Position numbers and translations under genes: made by a program
Notes under the pieces: model-generated
What the model was told of the DNA's origin: nothing
What the model saw: the letters and a program-made list of their open reading frames with translations, nothing else
Database searches by the model: none
Shown: positions 22,866 to 33,394 of the stretch, in pieces
How positions within the stretch are numbered: the first letter of the stretch is position 1
Layout of the letters: every line of letters starts with the position of its first letter
Origin: Neoceratodus forsteri
Lineage: Eukaryota; Chordata; Ceratodontiformes; Ceratodontidae
Direction of reading: 5' to 3'
DNA length: 64,000 nucleotides
NCBI GenBank assembly: GCA_016271365.2
Contig: CM028130.1
Location: 468,815,501-468,879,500, forward strand

Positions 22866-23247
22866 CCTCCATTTCAGAGGCACAAGGTCATAAATGGTAT
22901 TATGTGGCAAGAGCCAACAAGAACATGAGCAGTACTTTGTACCAAGAGGCAAAAAGTTCATCAGAGGTACTACATGCACTGAGGCAACAAGGCAATTTGC
23001 AGTACTACTTACCCAGAGGCAATAAGGTCACCAGTGGTACCACTCTTCAGAGGCAGCAAGGTCATACTTTGTACTACGTGCCCAGAGGCAACAAATCATT
23101 AGTTGTACTATGTGTCATGAGACGACGAGGTCATTAGCAGAACTACATGCCCAGATGCAACAAGATAATTCATTGTACTACATGCCCAGATCCAACAAGG
23201 TCATTATTGGTACTACATGCCCAGGGTCAACAAGGACATAAGTGTCT
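22866..23247. repeat. 35-bp minisatellite, block 2
   Basis: About eleven degenerate units around TACTACATGCCCAGAGGCAA followed by CAAGGTCATTAGTGG, the same family as block 1. It is more diverged than block 1. Confidence 0.8.
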
Positions 23248-24231
23248 ATGACCTTGTTATCTAAATGGCTCTCCTCTCACTGTAGTCAAGGAATTTAAAT
23301 ACCTAGGTGTTACCCTTGATCCAGGGCTTGATTTCCACCTCCACATCTCAAACCAGTGTGAAGTCATACATTTTCTCAAATTGGCTTAGCCTACCATTTC
23401 AGACACTTGGTTATCCCAAAATGCCCGTCTGGCCATCGCCCAAGGCGTCCTACTCCCTGCCTACAAAATGACTTTCTCCTCTTTGCAAACACCCCCTCAA
23501 CATCCATACACAAGTGGGATGTCACTTACAATAATATGCCATTTTGTCCCCTAATCCCCATGCCTCACACACCATTGCTCTCTCTACTCCTCCTTAGGGT
23601 GGCTGTTGCCCCACCTCTCAAGCCTATGCCCTAGGTTGCTTGATACATAAACAACTCCAGGCTAACCCCCTAGCCGCACACATTCCACTATTACCCAACT
23701 CCCGGCCTACCTACTCCCTTAGGTACCTGGGCTGTACCTTGCTCATAACACTCAGATGCTTGACCAGAATGAGTAAGAAGGTTTTTTCTTCATTTGCTCC
23801 CAAGTATTGAAACTCACTCCCTCAACTGTCTGCAGCTCTACCACCACATCTTCTTCCAAATCAACTCTCAAGTCCTACCTAACTCAATCCACTACCTGCA
23901 ACTGTTTCCAACCCCCCTGACCACATCCACATGTACATTGCTTAATTTGTTTCTAGCACTTCAGAATGTACTTTTGCACATGCCATGTCCTGATTTAATT
24001 ATTCTAATTATTTGTCTACTTGCAGTATTATCACACTGTACATATCCCTACCCCAGAATTGTTAGTTCTCTGTATTTGTATCTCATCAACTTGATGTACC
24101 TGTGTTTTTGACCCTGGTTGTATCTCGTGCTTTGTACTCTCCTGGGTCATACCTGCAAATAGGCATTCAGTTGACTAGGAAACATACCTGGTTACCAAAA
24201 AAAAAATAAAATAAATAAATACATAAATAGT
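23235..24231 (+). mobile_element. LINE 3' end with A/TAAA tail, inserted in the 35-bp array
   Basis: The plus strand encodes NGSPLTVVKEFKYLGVTLDP (23260-23320), the post-catalytic RT block. It continues in broken frames to VFSSFAPKYWNSLPQLS (about 23780-23835), an L2/Jockey-type terminal motif. The 3' UTR ends in AAAAAAAAATAAAATAAATAAATACATAAAT at 24199-24229, given here only as an A-rich tail position. Array units flank both sides. Confidence 0.75.
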
Positions 24232-24262
24232 GGTATTACATGCCTAGAGGCAACATAGACTA
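24231..24262. repeat. 35-bp minisatellite, block 3 (single unit)
   Basis: GTGGTATTACATGCCTAGAG GCAACATAGACT is one more unit of the array downstream of the LINE insertion, showing that the array was continuous before the insertion. Confidence 0.65.
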
Positions 24263-25422
24263 AGGTAGACATGGAACTCACTGCTTCCTACCCTACCCTC
24301 AGGTCTTGATGTCTCAGCGGTGGTTCCATCCTTGAAGAAATACTGTAGTTCCTGCTCATTTCCATTTTTAGGGTCTAGTACTTGGGGAATCTTTACTGCT
24401 GTCTAACTGCCCAGATTTACTGGCGAGCTGTATCAGGCCCCACCCTTTGAGAGGGAGTGGCCAACTGTCCCTCGCCATCCTGACTATGGAATTCCAGCTG
24501 GAATCCATCCACTGGCGACTCAGCCCAGAAGAGGCAAGTGCCACCCCATACTTGGGACCCTGCCACCACCCAGAACCTGGAAAGCTCTCTCTGGCTGGTC
24601 ACCATCCCACCCCCATTTCAGAGAAGAGGACTGACCATGGGTTCAAAATAAATTTAGCTTAGAATGTTTCAGCAGAGAGGCATGAAAGTTTGAAACTCTA
24701 AACTGGCTGTTACCTGCTTTAGGTTATGCAAAAGGAATAAAAGAAGGAAGCAACAGGTTTTAATTGTAAGGGAAGAGAATCCCTAGAGAACTTAGAGAAG
24801 ATTCAGATGGACAGGAGGTTGAATCTGCATTCTGATATGATATAAAGTAGTAGCAGCCCACCCCCTCCCAGTGTCTATGGGTATGCAGCAAGTTAACTGT
24901 CTGTGGAGAGGGGGGAACCACAGCAGAACTGTGCCAGAACAAGGGACATGGAAGTGGTTTGCTGAGTCTACAGGGCAGGCTACAGCTACAGGCCTGCATT
25001 GCAGCCAGTCATGTTACAGCGTGATGAGAGAGGATTCAAGCAACAAACTAGAGTGAGACATGAGTGCTCTCTGTGCCTGCCTGCACACACAGGCAGGATA
25101 GAAGGCAGGGACTGGGAAAGCTGAGAGTGAAGAAGTTATTAGAGAGGAGCATATAGTGAGGTCTCATTGTCAGTCCCAAGTGCATCAGTCAAATCATGTT
25201 GCTGTGCTGCGGTACATGATGCGTAACGTATCATTTAATAAATTATAGTATGTAAATGAATACTCATTTCATGTTTTATTTCTAGGTTTGAGCTGGTTTC
25301 AGTCAAAAACTATGACATTTAAAAAAACAACATTATTTGGTTGGGGGTCGAGGTGAGGGGGGGCCCATTGGATATCCATTATCCAGGGCCCACAAAAACC
25401 TGCAGCTGGCCCTGCTAACAAG
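24263..25422. other. Unassigned; possible LTR-like or SINE material
   Basis: No gene recognised. 24660-25260 contains AATAAA signals (24736, 25235) and a TGCCTGCCTGCACACACAGG palindromic patch (25075-25095), but no matching partner repeat is present in the window. An LTR assignment cannot be supported. Confidence 0.3.
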
Positions 25423-26881
25423 CATTTGTCAATGCCGAATGTTCACTGTGTGCGCTGGTGTCATGGGGGGGGTTGAAAATTGCTTCAGTGAAGGAATCAT
25501 TTTATTAACATTTAAGAATGCAAAGTAGAAGTGATGATGTTGGGCAGCGTAACTGTCTTGTTTTTGATATCTGTGGTGCAAATGATCAACATAATATGCC
25601 CCACCTGATGAGCAAGTGCAGAGCAAATTTTCAGCTTCTGGCCAAAAGATGATTTCCATGAGTGACTACGGAATCACCTGTCTGGATGAAAAACACATTT
25701 GGCCAGGATCTGAAAATGACAGTTGTCATATTCATAAGGTGCTGTGAAGAAATGACTATGCTGAAAATTTGGGGTCAAAATATTGAAAATGACCAAAGTT
25801 ATGTACCTGGGTTTGTTAGGTTTCAACGCTGGCTCATAACTTTGTTGTTTGTTAATATTTTGGAGCCATATTTTCAACATAGCCTTCTTAAGACCTCACC
25901 TCATGAACAAGTTCAGAGACAATTTTCAACTTCTGCCTAAAAGGCAATTTCACACAGCAAATGCGGAATTACCTTTTGGGATGCAAAAAACATTTTGGCC
26001 AGAATCTGAAAAATGACAGCTGTCGCATTCATGAGGTGCTGTGAAGAAATGGCTATGTTAAAAATGTGGGGTCAAAATATTAAAAATTGCCAAAGATAAG
26101 AGCCTACATTTGCAAATTTCAATGCAGGCTCATAACTTTGTTGTTTTTCAATATTTTTACACCAAATTTTCAACATAGCCATCTTGTGACCCCACCTCAT
26201 CAACAAGGTAGAGACATTTTTCAGCTCCTACCTAAAAGGTGATTTTGTGCAGCAACCACGAAAACACCTTTTGGGACAGAATTGCACAGAGTCACTTAAC
26301 TGTTCATGAGGTGGGGTCCCAAAAAAAGGTAGGTTGAAAATTTGGGGCAAAAATACTAATACAATTGCCAAGTTATGCCAGTAAGTTGAAAACCCCCATT
26401 GAAATACATTGAAACTGAAAACCCCATTGAAATAAATTGAAGCACTTACCTCAGTTCACTGTTGGGCTTTGAAGAGTGAAGACATGTCTGCAGTCCAGAG
26501 AAGAGTATGGTGATGGACCTCCGGTGGTAAGTATTGGGTAGGGGACTGGGTCCTGAGTGGGAGGGTCAGTGGGGTGGATAATAGTGCTGAAGACAATGAT
26601 AGGCTGTTCTTTTTTCAGATTAAAAAAAACAATGAGGGACAGTTGCCTCTATTTCAGGGACATTTATTTTATTAATGGAGGACACTGGGGATTGGGCACC
26701 CCAGTGGCACTGGGAGGACATTGCATAATTGAGGGCACTGGGGATTGGGTACCCCAGTGTCACTGAGATGTCGATGGACTGTTTTCTTATTTTCAGGGGA
26801 TAAAACAACATGACAAAACAAGGGACAGTGTTCTTTATTTTACAGAAAGACACTGGGGGATTCAGCACCCCTAGTGTCACT

Positions 26882-26944
<63 letters not shown>

Positions 26945-26995
26945 CTAACAGGGAAGGGAGCATTGGGAGACAGGGCCAACAACAACAGATTTTGA
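25423..26995. repeat. Composite interspersed repeat with internal tandem arrays, copy B
   Basis: Same parts and order as 6215-8100. The start phrase is GCATTTGTCAATGCCGAATG, followed by three ~290-bp units marked at about 25590, 25877 and 26169 (TTTTCAACATAGCC, CCTCATGAACAAG, GGTGCTGTGAAGAAATG). The linker contains CCATTGAAATACATTGAA and GAAGAGTGAAGACATG (26390-26490). Hairpin units follow: CACTGGGGATTGGGCACCCC AGTG (26678), CACTGGGGATTGGGTACCCC AGTG (26730) and GACACTGGGGGATTCAGCAC (26849). A GT microsatellite sits at the end. Unlike copy A it lacks the inverted-repeat block. Confidence 0.6.
26885..26940. repeat. (GT)n microsatellite
   Basis: About 26 GT repeats, nearly uninterrupted, inside the hairpin-unit region. 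Confidence 0.95.
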
Positions 26996-27253
26996 TGGAT
27001 GGGCAACACACATTCCATGCAATCCAGGTTGACCATGACAGATCAGCCTGGCTGGCTGGGTGGCACAACTCAAGGGATGGCAACTTCTTTTGAAGCTGGT
27101 GGCTGTCCCCACCCAGCAAGTCAGAGACTCTGTTCTATTCAGCCTGAGTGCTGATTGGTGTGGCACTGTCGCGCCCCTTCAACACTGCTCTGCATTGGGT
27201 GGACAGTGTACACACCCCTTAAAAAGCCACTCTCATACCAATGCGTGCTTGGT
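26996..27253. other. Unassigned sequence
   Basis: Nothing recognised between the composite repeat and the gypsy LTR fragment. Confidence 0.3.
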
Positions 27254-27340
27254 GAACACAAAAATAAAAATCATTCAGTATAACTATTTATAAAGGCAGT
27301 ACAGAGAAAACAGTCCTCCTTCTTAGTGTTTCTTATCAGG
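27254..27340 (-). repeat. Partial 3' LTR of the minus-strand Ty3/gypsy element
   Basis: About 80 bp matches 35630-35710 in the 5' LTR in the same orientation. Shared landmarks are CAGT.TAACTATTTA.AAAGG and TGTTTCTT.TCA. It lies immediately downstream of the truncated integrase, as a 3' LTR should. Only the R-like portion is recognisable. Confidence 0.5.
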
Positions 27341-27374
27341 GCACACATAACACATTTCATAGACTGTTTCTGAT

Positions 27375-28155
27375 GGGGGTTATCTTCCCATGTTTCTTTT
27401 ACTACATCTAGTGGACCTCAAGGTTGTCTACCATACAGCATTTCAAATGATGAAAAACCTGTTGATGCCTCTGGCACTTCTCTGTAAGCAAAAAACAGGT
27501 AAGGTAAGTATTTGTCCCAGTCTTTCCTTTCCCCTTTTACAAACTTTTTTAACATGCATTTTAGGGTTTGATTGAAACACTCAACATGACCGTCTGTCTG
27601 AGGGTGATAAGGGGGAGGTTCTTATAGCAGTGATACCTAGTAGTTGATACAGCTCCTTCAGTACTGCAGCACCAAAATTGTTACCTTGATCAGTAATAAT
27701 CTCTTTAGGTATACCCACTGCTGAAAATTTTGGTAAACTCTGCTGCCACTTTGGGGCTGTAACATGCGCATAGGAACTGCCTCTGGGCACTGAGTAGCAT
27801 AATCACATACTACCAAAATGAATCGATTACCCTATTTACTTTTGTCTAAGGAGCCAACAACATCCATTGCAATGCTCTCAAAAGGCACATCTATCAAGGG
27901 TAGGGGCACCAGGGCACCCTGTATTTTTTAGTCACTGGGGCTACTTTCTGACACTCAGCACATCAACTGCAAAAGGTATCAACATCTTCATGAATTCCAG
28001 GCCAATAAAATCTGTACAGCAATCTGGCAAGGGTGCGATCCCTCCCTGAGTGACCAACCATAGGACTATAATGTGCTATCTGTAACAACTCAGATCTATA
28101 CTTTTGTGGTATAATCAATTGTTCTATCTGGTCCTGTGTCTGAGGTTTAACCTAA
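27375..28155 (-). pseudogene. Ty3/gypsy integrase relic
   Basis: Read on the minus strand, this has the H2C2 zinc-binding domain (MVGHSGRDRTLARL..FYWPGIHEDV and CAECQ, about 28060-27945). The catalytic core follows, with the first Asp in SIAMDVVG (about 27880), a second aspartate-bearing stretch VVCDYAT (about 27815), GIPKEIITDQGNNF (27716-27675) and the Glu region TDGHVECFNQTL (about 27605-27570). The protein continues to a GRQPRGPLDVVKETW-like stretch near 27400 and then stops abruptly, so the C-terminal part is missing. Stops and frameshifts occur, including one before the TDG box. It processed cDNA integration in the ancestral element; it is nonfunctional now. Confidence 0.85.
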
Positions 28156-28424
28156 ACTCTGTACAGTAGCCCATTACATTGTTTAAACATAAGTTCACCT
28201 TGTTTTGCTTTAACCCCCAGGCTGCTGCTTAAAATAACCCTGGAGAGAAACATCATTAGCTTGTTCTGAAACAAAATTACAATCAGTTATCACAGTTTAA
28301 TTTCTGCATTTTCATATGTTAATCCTTATATCCATCAATCTTTTGTTGCCACTGTTTCTTCAGTCATCGTCTTTGTTTTCTGAACTTCCGGATCTTGGAT
28401 CTGTGCTCAAACAAGTTTGAATCA

Positions 28425-28905
28425 AAATCAGCGAAAGGAAGAGTCCCCATCATTTCAGCTTTTCTTTGCATGAGCTCTTGTCATTACAGCTTCTGAAACA
28501 TCAGGATTTACTCCCTCTTTAATTAACTCAGTAAATCCTAGAAAGTCATTTCCAAAAATCACAGGTACAGGTATCTTAGGTATTACCTCCGCCTTCATTT
28601 GGTGTGACAACCCATTAATAGACATAGTCACTTGGTTGGAAGGATAGTATCGAGTGTTCCTGTGGATGCATATGACAGCAGTCCCTGGTCCTTTTGGACA
28701 TTGTTTTCACAGCACTTCAATACGCACTAGGGTCTGTCTGCTTACCAAATCTATAAGTCCTTTCACAGTCTTATCTTTCACCTTCACATCTGTTAAATAC
28801 TTGCCCCAATTGCTAAGGACAAGTCTCCAGTGTCACTCTTCTTACGGCAATTTCTTGCAATATGACCTGGCTTATTACAGTTACAGCAAATACAGTCTTT
28901 GGGTG
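28425..28905 (-). pseudogene. Ty3/gypsy Gag zinc knuckle and protease relic
   Basis: The minus strand shows a CX2CX4HX4C knuckle, CCNCNKPGHIARNC (about 28895-28855), which is the nucleocapsid end of Gag. The aspartic protease region downstream reads through DLVSRQTLVRIEVL, INGLSHQMKAEV and PVPVIFGNDFLG (28760-28510). The DTG-type catalytic motif is not recognisable. The integrase zinc finger begins only ~330 bp further on, so no reverse transcriptase or RNase H lies between them. Confidence 0.75.
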
Positions 28906-28999
28906 CAGATTTATTACCACCAATAGAGTACTTATCAGACTTGGATTTTAAATGGAAAAAAGAGTGTCTTACAAGTGCTTGACTGTTACCTCACTGCTG

Positions 29000-29274
29000 T
29001 GGCATCTGTCTGGCATTTGGTGGTCTTCAGCCAAAGAAACAACCTTTCCTCCACTTTCTGGTCGGTGTTCTTTACCCAAAACTGTATGTCTGTGGGAGGA
29101 TGTTGATGAACTGCTCCATTACAAATATTTTGATGATCTGAGGGAGTGTTTTGCCCTCTGGTTGGTGTCATTTCATAACGAGTTCTCTGAGCTGGGTGAA
29201 GGCTTCTCGAGGATTGTCGACTGAGTTGTACTCTCAGAGACTGAAATCTCTGCCTGTAGGTCTCTCCTGAGATA
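29000..29274 (-). pseudogene. Ty3/gypsy Gag, central (SCAN-like) part
   Basis: Minus-strand text GETYRQRFQSLRVQ, then an EQI..GAVHQHPPTDIQFWV-like stretch (29265-29080), is the SCAN-like capsid C-terminal region of a Gmr1/gypsy-type Gag. It begins exactly where the CR1 3' tail ends at 29277. It is continued on the other side of the CR1 insertion by Gag text ending in LVKSEVLNRSDI at about 34830. Confidence 0.75.
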
Positions 29275-29276
29275 GA

Positions 29277-29664
29277 AACATAGAAACATAGACTTTGATG
29301 ACAGATAAGGACCACTTGGCCCACCCAGTCTGCCCATTTCCCTATCTACTGGATAAGCTGCAGATTCTAGTTAACCAACAGCCTACTTCCTGCAACCCCC
29401 CACTATAATTGCCTTGTGTCTGTCCCATGCATGTTTGAATTTCCCCACTGTTTTAGACCCAAGGGCCTCCTCAGGAAGGCTGTTCCATGTATCCACCACT
29501 CTCTCCGTGAAAAAAAATTCCTCACATTACCCTGAGTCATCCCCCCTCTATCTTTAAATTGTGCCTCCTTGTTCTTACACATCTCTTTTTCTGAAAGATG
29601 CTACCCTCCTGGACTTTGTTGATTTCCTTGAGGTACTTGAACATTTCTATCATGTTCCAGATCC
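29277..29664 (-). mobile_element. CR1-B 3' part (outer CR1 of the nest)
   Basis: Minus strand from 29664: DMIEMFKYLKEINKV, VRTRRHNLKIEGG and related C-terminal CR1 blocks in broken frames. The 3' end is AGTCTATGTTTCTATGTTTC at about 29295-29277, the short repeated tail typical of CR1. It is the 3' continuation of 33395-34822. Confidence 0.8.
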
Positions 29665-30300
29665 TATTCCACTCAAGAACTCATATGCCACACTGGCAAA
29701 TGAGGACAACCAAATAGAGGTACCCAGAGAAGTGGAAGGAAAGGATGTGGAGGGTAGCCAAGCAGGTGACCTCAGCGGGGAAAGCAGTGGACCCCAGAGG
29801 AGGAGGAAGCGAATCCTGGTGGGGGACTCCATCATAAGAGGGATCCAGCTAGGAACACAGGAGGGGGAGGACAGGGAGGTGAGGTGCCTACCAGGTGCCA
29901 CGACATGGAGGATGGAAGGAAGATCCTGGGGATCACTGGGAAGGCAAGACGGAAGGGGATGGATGTCATTATCCACCTAGGTACTAATGACCTGGCAAAT
30001 TGGGAGCCAAAGGAAGTTCAGGAAGAGTTTAGGAAATTAGGGAGGGTCTCAAGCAAGTAGCTACTTCTGTCACTTTCTCAAGTACTTCCTGTGAGAGGCA
30101 AGGAGAGCATAGAGTGCAGGCACCAGGAACTTTAACTCATGGTTGAAGAACTGGTGCTGTGAGGAAGGGTTTGGATTCATTGGTGACTGGGGACCCACCT
30201 GGAGGGATGGAGGTTTGTTCAAGCCTGACGCATCCATCCTGGAGGGGAATCCAAGCACTCAATGATAAGTTTAAATGCTACATTGACAAGCATTTAAACT
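29665..30300 (+). pseudogene. CR1-C ORF1, SGNH-esterase-type domain
   Basis: The protein read in frames that shift near 29930 contains LVGDSIIRG (29816-29842, the GDS block), VRCLPGAT, then VIIHLGTNDLAN (29966-30000, the GxND block). The terminal D..H block around GLFKPDA/IHP (30215-30240) ends in QALNDKFKCYIDKHLN. This is the SGNH/GDSL-like esterase arrangement known for CR1-group ORF1 proteins, which assist RNP formation. An N-terminal PLKNSYATLANED segment precedes it. The start is absent through 5' truncation and at least one frameshift breaks the frame. Confidence 0.7.
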
Positions 30301-30548
30301 AGCAAGGGTGCAGGCCAGCAAGGAGGGTACCTACTTGCTCACCCCCAAAGCTAGCAGTGGAACCAGTGAACCAGAGGAGTGGCTATCTCTGCAAAGCAGT
30401 GTGCAAAGATGGAGATTAGTGTCCAAGAGGTGGACAGGCAGAAGGGGCAAAATTCAGCAGAAGGGCAGACAGCAAGAAGAACCAGGAATAAAGGACAACC
30501 AAGGAAGGGCTGGAGTAGAACAGCAAAACAGTCTAGGAGGTCAAATCA

Positions 30549-33330
30549 TGGAAAGCCATGTGTGCAAATGCCAGGAGCCTTAGCAACAAGATGGAAGATC
30601 TGGAGGCTGTCATGGTGCAGTCAGACCTGGACATTGTGGCCATCACTGAAACCTGGTGTAATGATAACCATGACTGGGAGATGGCCATACCTGGCTACAA
30701 CATATTCAGAAGAGACAGAGCAGGCAGAAAGGGAGGAGGTGGCACTGTATGTGAAAAATGACATTAGGGCCATAGAGATTCAGGAGGAACAAAATGGAGG
30801 AGAGATACTGTGGGTTAAGCTGGAAAGGAAAATGGGGACAGCCATCCGCACAGGTGTGGTCTATAGACCACCAGCCCAGGAGGAAGAAACAGATAGGGAG
30901 CTGATGCTAGCCATCCAAAGGATGGCAGACAAGGGTGAGGTAGTACTGGTTGGAGACTTCAATATTCCGGACGTGGACTGGAGCATCCCAGCAGCAGCAT
31001 CAACTAGGAGAAGATTTACCCTGGACTCCCTTCAGGGTGCCTTCCTCAAGCAGCTGGTCATGGAACCAACTTGGCAGAATGCAATACTGGACCTTGTGCT
31101 CACAAACAGGGACAGTGTGATGGGGATAACAGTGGGGGAGCACCTGGGGAACAGTGACCACCAGTCATTGTGGTTTGAAATCACAGAAAGAGCAGAACCA
31201 AACCACACAAAAACACATATCCTGGATTTTAGGGGGGCAGACTTTGGGAAAATGGGGAGATACTTGAAAGAGGCATTAAGGGGAATGGGACAGGAATCAG
31301 GGGTTGAGGAACAGTGGGCAGTATTTAAAATGGGGATTACAAGAACAACAGAATTATGCATTAAGCAGGTTAGCAAGAGGAAAAGGAAGAGGAGACCATT
31401 ATGGTTTTCCAAAGAGGTAGCAAAGAAAGTGAAAGCCAAAAAGATTGCATTCAGGCAATACAAAAGACACAGGCAGAAGGGGATAGGGAGAAGTACCAGA
31501 AGAAGCAAAGGGAGGCAGGGAGATCAGTAAGGAAGCCAAAGCTGAGACAGAAGAACACATTGCAAAATCAGTGGGTAGAGGGACAAAACTTTACAGGTAC
31601 ATAAGTGATAAAAGAAAGACAAAGGGAGGGATAGTGAGACTGAAGGGGAGGATGGGGCTACATGGAGGATGACAACAGTAAAGCTGACATACTGAACAGG
31701 TATTTCTACTCAGTCTTTACTGAGGAAGAGGAGGTAATGGGTCTGAAGGGTACAAGGGATGAGAATGGTGCAGAAATGGACACAAGCCCTTTTACACGAG
31801 AAAGGGTCCTGAAGGAACTGGAAGTAATAAGAGTTGATTAAGCAATGGGGCCAGATGGGTGCACCCCAGGGTCCTTAAAGAACTAAGAGAGGTGGCGGCT
31901 GAACCTCTGGCTATCCTGTTTAGCGATCAGTGGAAACAGGGAGGTACCCAAAGACTGGAGGATAGCAGATGTAGTCTCCTTATACAAAAGTGGGAACAAA
32001 GAGAAGCAGGGAACTACAGACCAGTCAGCCTCACCTCGGTAGTGGGGAAGATCATGGAAGCACTACTGAAGGAGAGATTGTTGGAACATCTGGTTGTCAA
32101 TGGACTACAGGACCCAAGGCAGCATGGTTTCACCAGGGGGAGGTCATGTCAGACTAACTTCATTGAATTTTTTGACTGGGTGACTAGGGAGGTGGATCAG
32201 GGGAGGGCAGTGGACATGGCCCATCTGGACTTCAGCAAGGCCTTTGACACTGTGCCACATAGAAGACTATTACACAAACTGGGGAATATGGGTGTGGGCA
32301 GGACAGTAGTGTGGTGGGTAGGTAACTGGCTGGGTGGCAGGACACAGAGGGTGGTGGTAAATGGCTGTCACTCCACAGAGGGAAGAGTGACCAGTGGGGT
32401 ACCACAGGGATCAGTGCTGGGACCGGTCCTATTCAACATCTTCATCAGTGACATTGCGCTGGACCTAGAAGGCAGAATTTCACTGTTCGCTGATGACACA
32501 AAGCTCTGTAACAGAGTAGACACACCAGAGGGTGTAGACAGAATGAGAAGGGACCTGCAGAAACTTGAAGAATGGTCAGGGGTTTGGCAGTTGAAATTCA
32601 ATGCAAGGAAGTGCAAGATAATGCATATGAGCACAAAACCCTGGCACAATATATCAGTTGGGGGTGAGGATACAGCATACACCAAGCAGGAAAGGGATCT
32701 TGGGGTTATCATCTCTGATGACCTCAAGGTAGGGAAACAGTGTGACAAGGCAGCAGGTAAAGCAAATAGGATACTGGGATGTATAGTCAGGGGCATCACC
32801 AGCAGGAAAAGGGAGGTCATAATTCCACTATACAAGACACTAGTGAGGCTCCCCGAGTACAGCGTACAGTTCTGGAGACCATACCACGTAAGGACATAGA
32901 CAGGGTAGAGAAGGTTCAGAGGAGGGCAACAAAGATGGTGCATGGATTGCATCACAAGTCCTATGAAGACAGGTTGAAGGAACTGAACATGTACTCCTGG
33001 AGGAGAGAGAGAGAGAGGGATATGATAGAGACAGACAAGTATCTTACAGGAGGAACAGGGTGCAGGAATACACTATTTTAAGTGAAAAGATGTTCCAGGA
33101 CTAGAGGGCATGGGATAAAGTTGGAGGGAGGACGATTCAGAGGAAACATGAGGAAGAATTTCTTAACAGAACGGGTGGTGGACAAGTGGAACACCCTGCC
33201 AGAGGAAGTGGTGGGGCTGAAACAATCACGGGATTTAAGAATGCATGGGATAGACATAAAGGAATTCTGGAGGTCAGGAGTAAGGGGCAACAGACTTCTA
33301 GGAAAACAAACTGAACTTACAAGCTCAAAT
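30549..33330 (+). pseudogene. CR1-C ORF2: endonuclease-reverse transcriptase
   Basis: ORF2 nicks the target and reverse-transcribes the element RNA. Endonuclease blocks in order are CANARSLSNK (30560), ITETW (about 30645), VLVGDFNIPD (30943-30972) and NSDHQS (31150-31167). The RT has YRPVSLTSVVGKI (32016), [13 protein letters not shown] (32222-32260), [15 protein letters not shown] (32393-32437), and FADDTKL at 32486-32506 with both catalytic aspartates intact. C-terminal CR1 blocks (EKVQRRATKMV, ERVVDKWNTLPEEV) run to about 33220. Frameshifts lie near 30745, 31500, 31930-32010 and 32870, so it is dead but comparatively recent. Confidence 0.9.
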
Positions 33331-33394
33331 GGGCAGACTGGGTGGGCCATAGGCCCTTATCTGCTGACACTGTCTATGTATCTATGTATCTTTG

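Larger units (their letters stand above)
29665..33391 (+). mobile_element. CR1-C: nearly full CR1 LINE nested in CR1-B
   Basis: The plus-strand element runs from within ORF1 through ORF2 to the CR1 tail (CTATGTATCTATGTATCT, 33374-33391). It lies exactly in the gap between two halves of a minus-strand CR1 copy, so it inserted there. Flanking text ATGTTCC on the left and TTGTCCCC on the right may be a degenerate short target duplication. CR1 is commonly 5' truncated; here truncation falls inside ORF1. At ~3.7 kb it is the longest CR1 in the window. Confidence 0.85.

Noticed and set aside
24660..25290. Solo LTR
   Set aside because: AATAAA signals alone are not enough; there is no partner copy, no clear TG..CA ends and no target duplication.
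26620..27036. 138-residue minus frame with a His-Thr run
   Set aside because: Produced by reading through the (GT)n microsatellite.
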